Shown here in pieces: positions 61,367-64,000 of a DNA stretch of 64,000 bases. A model generated the notes under the pieces. It saw only the letters and a program-made list of their open reading frames with translations, searched no databases and was not told the DNA's origin. The stretch spans positions 3,348,001-3,412,000 of the forward strand of contig NZ_CP120733.1 of assembly GCF_029542625.1 (NCBI RefSeq), written 5' to 3'. A program made the translations under genes and the position numbers. This DNA is from Tepidibacter hydrothermalis (GTDB lineage: Bacteria > Bacillota > Clostridia > Peptostreptococcales > Peptostreptococcaceae). Every line of letters starts with the position of its first letter. Positions within the stretch are counted from its first letter, which is position 1.

Positions 61367-62815
61367 TTAATTAATAGAACTTAATAAATCTAGAGATTTT
61401 ACTACATCTTTTCCTGTAACATATTCCTTAGGATTAAATTTATTGTTTTTAAGGGTCATAATCTTATTATCTATTATCATTTGTACTATTTTTTTATTTT
61501 CAACTTCCGCTATATCAGAAATATTAATTTTAGTATCAATAGGTTTTATATCACTCATAATAAATAATACTTTTGCAAATTCTTCTCTTGTAACCTTCTT
61601 ATTAGGATAAAAATATTCTTTATCGTCTTCTTTAAATCCATCAATGTATCCAGATGTAACTGCAGCTTCTACAAAATTTATCTTTTCATCATTCATATCA
61701 ACATCTTCAAACATTCCATAAGTATGTCCCTTATGATCTTTTCTGTAGTACTTAGATGTAGGAACAAATACAGGCTTATGTTTGAATTTAACTACTATTT
61801 CAGCTAGCTCTTCTCTTGTTACGTCTTCATCAACATCATATTTAGAGTAATCATCGAATATCTCAGGATAAAACATTCTACACATTTCATTTATACCATC
61901 TAAATATCTAAATGTAGGGCTTGATATTATCTTCTGATTTATAACGTACACCCTGTCATTTTTTATAGCCTTTATAGTATCAAATCCTGGACGTATAGTT
62001 ATAGAGTGTTTGTTTCCACCTGCATTCATAACTCCATTTTGAGATACAAATACATCTATATCATCAGCTTTTTCAAGTATACGCTCTGTTCCATATGAAG
62101 CAATTGAACTACCTTCCTTTATAGGCTTTACATCACTTGCTACATTAATTCCTCCTGCTATATCAATAGCCATACCAGGCATTGAATCTACAGTTACAGT
62201 TTTGTAATCTTGCTCTGATGATTCAAAATATACATTTACCTTATCATCTATATTTTTAGTTTTTTCTTTTACATCATCTATTTTTGCATAAAAATCCTTT
62301 AGTAACTCATTAGCTTTATCCTCAGTCCCAGTTAAAAAAGATAGTTTTTTTATATAATCATCAAATTCATCAAAAGATTCAGGATATAGTGATACTACAT
62401 TAATCCCAGCTTTTTCTAAAGCCTGTACAAAATCTGGACGAGATCTATTTATAAAAGGTCTTATTAAAACTAGATCGGGCTCTTCAAGAATTATACTCTC
62501 AGGATCTGCATTTTTATAATCAAATTTCTTTTTTTCAAGCACCTTAGCTGGATATATATCACTTTTTCCAACACCTATTATTTCATCATCCATACCTAAC
62601 TTGTATAAATTTTCTGTATGTGCTGAATAAAGAGATATTATCTTTTTAGCTGGTTCAGCAATATTTATTTGCTTTTGATCATCATCTACAAAACTTATTT
62701 TATATTCTTTATTATCTGCCGAATTATTTTGAGTTGTATCTGAACATCCAGTAAATAAAAGTATACTAGCAAAACAAATCATTATAGATAATATCTTCAT
62801 GTTATATTTTACCAT
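61367..62815 (-). CDS. BtuF-like binding lipoprotein with C-terminal SLH domains
   Basis: A 482-aa exported protein. Lipobox FTGC (Cys24). Residues about 45-325 are a class III periplasmic-binding-protein domain of the BtuF/FepB type (AKKIISLYSAHTENLYKLG, PDLVLIRPFINRSRPDFV, DVFVSQNGVMNAGG). Residues about 330-482 hold S-layer homology units (VTREELAEIVVKF, FVEAAVTSGYIDGF, VTREEFAKVLFIM). A lipoprotein with SLH units would be held to both membrane and wall. Ligand likely a corrinoid, heme or siderophore from context. GGAGG six bases before the ATG. Confidence 0.88.
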   Translation of the reverse strand: MVKYNMKILSIMICFASILLFTGCSDTTQNNSADNKEYKISFVDDDQKQINIAEPAKKIISLYSAHTENLYKLGMDDEIIGVGKSDIYPAKVLEKKKFDYKNADPESIILEEPDLVLIRPFINRSRPDFVQALEKAGINVVSLYPESFDEFDDYIKKLSFLTGTEDKANELLKDFYAKIDDVKEKTKNIDDKVNVYFESSEQDYKTVTVDSMPGMAIDIAGGINVASDVKPIKEGSSIASYGTERILEKADDIDVFVSQNGVMNAGGNKHSITIRPGFDTIKAIKNDRVYVINQKIISSPTFRYLDGINEMCRMFYPEIFDDYSKYDVDEDVTREELAEIVVKFKHKPVFVPTSKYYRKDHKGHTYGMFEDVDMNDEKINFVEAAVTSGYIDGFKEDDKEYFYPNKKVTREEFAKVLFIMSDIKPIDTKINISDIAEVENKKIVQMIIDNKIMTLKNNKFNPKEYVTGKDVVKSLDLLSSIN

Positions 62816-62832
62816 ATTTAACCTCCACGCAT

Positions 62833-62862
62833 AAAAATCATCAGTAAATACTGATGATTTTT
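62833..62862 (-). terminator. Intraoperon terminator between cbiK and the binding-protein gene
   Basis: AAAAATCATCAGTA-aa-TACTGATGATTTTT, 14-bp stem 9 nt past the cbiK stop, in a 55-bp gap. It could reduce downstream expression. Confidence 0.82.
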
Positions 62863-62870
62863 ATAAGTTA

Positions 62871-63776
62871 TTATTCTTCTGTAGTTTCTTCTTTCATAGC
62901 TTCTTTTGCATGATTTACGTACATATCTTGTACTTTTTCATTTTCTCCTAAACCATGTAAATAAGTTTCAACTACAAATCCTTCTTTCTTTAATACGCTC
63001 TTCCAAGAATCTTCTTCATCTCCTGCCATATCATTATTAGCATGATCTCCTGCAACAACCATTAATGGCATTAATTTAACTTTTTCTATATTGTTTTTCT
63101 TTAATTTATTTATAACATTATCAAGTGTTGGATATCCCTCTACTGTTCCAACATATGCATTAACTCCCATGTCTTCAAACATATAATCTAAGCATGAATA
63201 AGTTGCATTAGCATAGTGATGAGTTCCATGACCCATGAATACTACAGCTTCATTTTCTTCTAATTCTCCTATTTGAACTTTTAAAGCTTCTACTAAATCT
63301 TTATAGTCTTGAACACTAGTAAGTAACGGAGAACCCATTTTTATTTTATCAAAATCATCTTTATATTGATTTACAACTGCAGTTAAATCATCGTATTCAG
63401 CACCATTCATAACATGAAGTGATTGAACTACAACTTCACTGAATCCTTCTGCTTTTAATTTTTCTAAAGCTTGAGTTGGCTCATCTACTTCTATACCATC
63501 TCTTTCTTTAAGCTTTTTGATAATTATATTTGATGTAAAAGCTCTTCTCATTTCATAATCAGGAAATGCCTTGTCTAATTTTTCTTCACAAGCTTCTATA
63601 GTAACCTTTCTAGTATCTGCATAACTTGTACCAAAACTTACAACTAAAATAGCCTTCTTGTTTGGATCTTTCTTAACTTCCTTTTCTTCAGTTCCAGCAG
63701 CACTTGAGCATCCTGCTAACATACCCCCTAAAAGCATCATACTTACTAATAATGCCAAATACTTTTTAATTCTCAT
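62871..63776 (-). CDS. cbiK: Lipoprotein sirohydrochlorin cobaltochelatase
   Basis: A 301-aa CbiK-type chelatase, which inserts Co(II) into sirohydrochlorin. Family motifs: VSFGTSYADTRKVTI, QSLHVMNGAEYD, FMGHGTHHYANA (metal His) and VVAGDHANNDMAGD (second His). Unusually for cobalt insertion in the cytoplasm, it carries a lipoprotein signal peptide with lipobox LAGC (Cys23), so it should act outside the membrane, as does periplasmic CbiK of Desulfovibrio vulgaris. It could bind or handle cobalt, heme or tetrapyrroles rather than serve biosynthesis. Preceded by AGGAGGA. Confidence 0.92.
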   Translation of the reverse strand: MRIKKYLALLVSMMLLGGMLAGCSSAAGTEEKEVKKDPNKKAILVVSFGTSYADTRKVTIEACEEKLDKAFPDYEMRRAFTSNIIIKKLKERDGIEVDEPTQALEKLKAEGFSEVVVQSLHVMNGAEYDDLTAVVNQYKDDFDKIKMGSPLLTSVQDYKDLVEALKVQIGELEENEAVVFMGHGTHHYANATYSCLDYMFEDMGVNAYVGTVEGYPTLDNVINKLKKNNIEKVKLMPLMVVAGDHANNDMAGDEEDSWKSVLKKEGFVVETYLHGLGENEKVQDMYVNHAKEAMKEETTEE

Positions 63777-63808
63777 TTAAATCTCCTCCTTATATATTAT
63801 TATTAATT

Positions 63809-64000
63809 TTAAGCACGTATCAAAAATCCTTTATCCTCTATTTGGTCTACCTCTATATCAAATACATGTGCTATGAAATCAGTAGTCATTACATCTTTAG
63901 TTTGTCCTTTAGCAACAACTTTTCCCTCTTTAAGCACACACACTTCATCACTAAACATATATGCTAAGTTAAGATCATGTATAACAGATATGACAGTTAA
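63809..64000 (-). CDS. FecE/BtuD-type ABC ATPase, C-terminal fragment
   Basis: A 63-residue C-terminal part of an ABC ATPase continuing beyond the window end. It starts at LTVISVIHDLNLAYMFSDE, the D-loop/H-loop region (His in IHDLNLA) with the metal-chelate-uptake class pattern, and continues CVLKEGKVVAKGQT with the family's closing region. It lies 32 bp upstream of cbiK, so it is probably part of the same operon as the import partner for corrinoid or siderophore. Confidence 0.85.
   Translation of the reverse strand, partial: LTVISVIHDLNLAYMFSDEVCVLKEGKVVAKGQTKDVMTTDFIAHVFDIEVDQIEDKGFLIRA

Overview
The window is low-GC Gram-positive DNA of clostridial character: A+T-rich intergenic space, strong GGAGG-type ribosome sites, ATG/GTG/TTG starts, Bacillota protein families, and two nearly identical rRNA operons. 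The rRNA and gene set fit class Clostridia, probably near Peptostreptococcaceae; the genus cannot be fixed by eye. No prophage, CRISPR array or intact transposase was found.

Layout. 1-8.6 kb: partial UV-damage endonuclease (uvsE), a ClC chloride/proton antiporter, small membrane and secreted proteins, a DMT permease, a CPBP membrane protease and a TIGR01212 radical SAM protein. 9-14.5 kb: a secreted protein with copper-amine-oxidase-like, chagasin-like and four tandem repeat modules, then a two-component cluster in the order kinase, lipoprotein, terminator, response regulator. 14.7-17.5 kb: an ArsR repressor with a four-module CoA-disulfide reductase/rhodanese/TusA/DsrE fusion. 17.5-21 kb: a DMT permease, a frameshifted ornithine cyclodeaminase-family gene and a secreted protein. 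21.1-26.5 kb: rRNA operon 1 (minus strand; six tRNAs between 23S and 5S). 26.8-39 kb: housekeeping genes (pepF, CBS-type pyrophosphatase, cyclophilin, metallophosphoesterase, patatin, M18 aminopeptidase, pcrA). 39-45 kb: a coiled-coil gene enclosed by inverted repeat elements, a YtrA-type GntR/ABC operon and an orphan sensor kinase. 45-51 kb: a repeat-rich spacer and rRNA operon 2 (minus strand; tRNA-Ala between 16S and 23S). 51-59 kb: a CadC/CadA-type metal efflux pair, a chemoreceptor and a membrane glycerophosphodiesterase. 59-64 kb: a corrinoid/cobalt cluster (cbiL, ABC-2 exporter pair, BtuF-like binding protein with SLH domains, lipoprotein CbiK, and the end of a BtuD/FecE-type ATPase running off the window).

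The most notable non-coding signal is a dispersed family of about 200-bp elements (seven long, two short copies). Each folds end to end into one long hairpin with conserved internal loops and compensatory base changes between copies, and they lie in intergenic spaces including just downstream of both 5S genes. Two further repeat families occur: a 75-bp repeat with a CAACG/CGTTG hairpin (three copies), and a hairpin element starting TATAAAG (two full copies in inverted orientation around the coiled-coil gene, one remnant). The other main finding is that the cyclodeaminase gene is broken exactly at an A_AAA_AAG heptamer with a Shine-Dalgarno-like GGAG 7 nt upstream, the layout of a dnaX-type -1 programmed frameshift.
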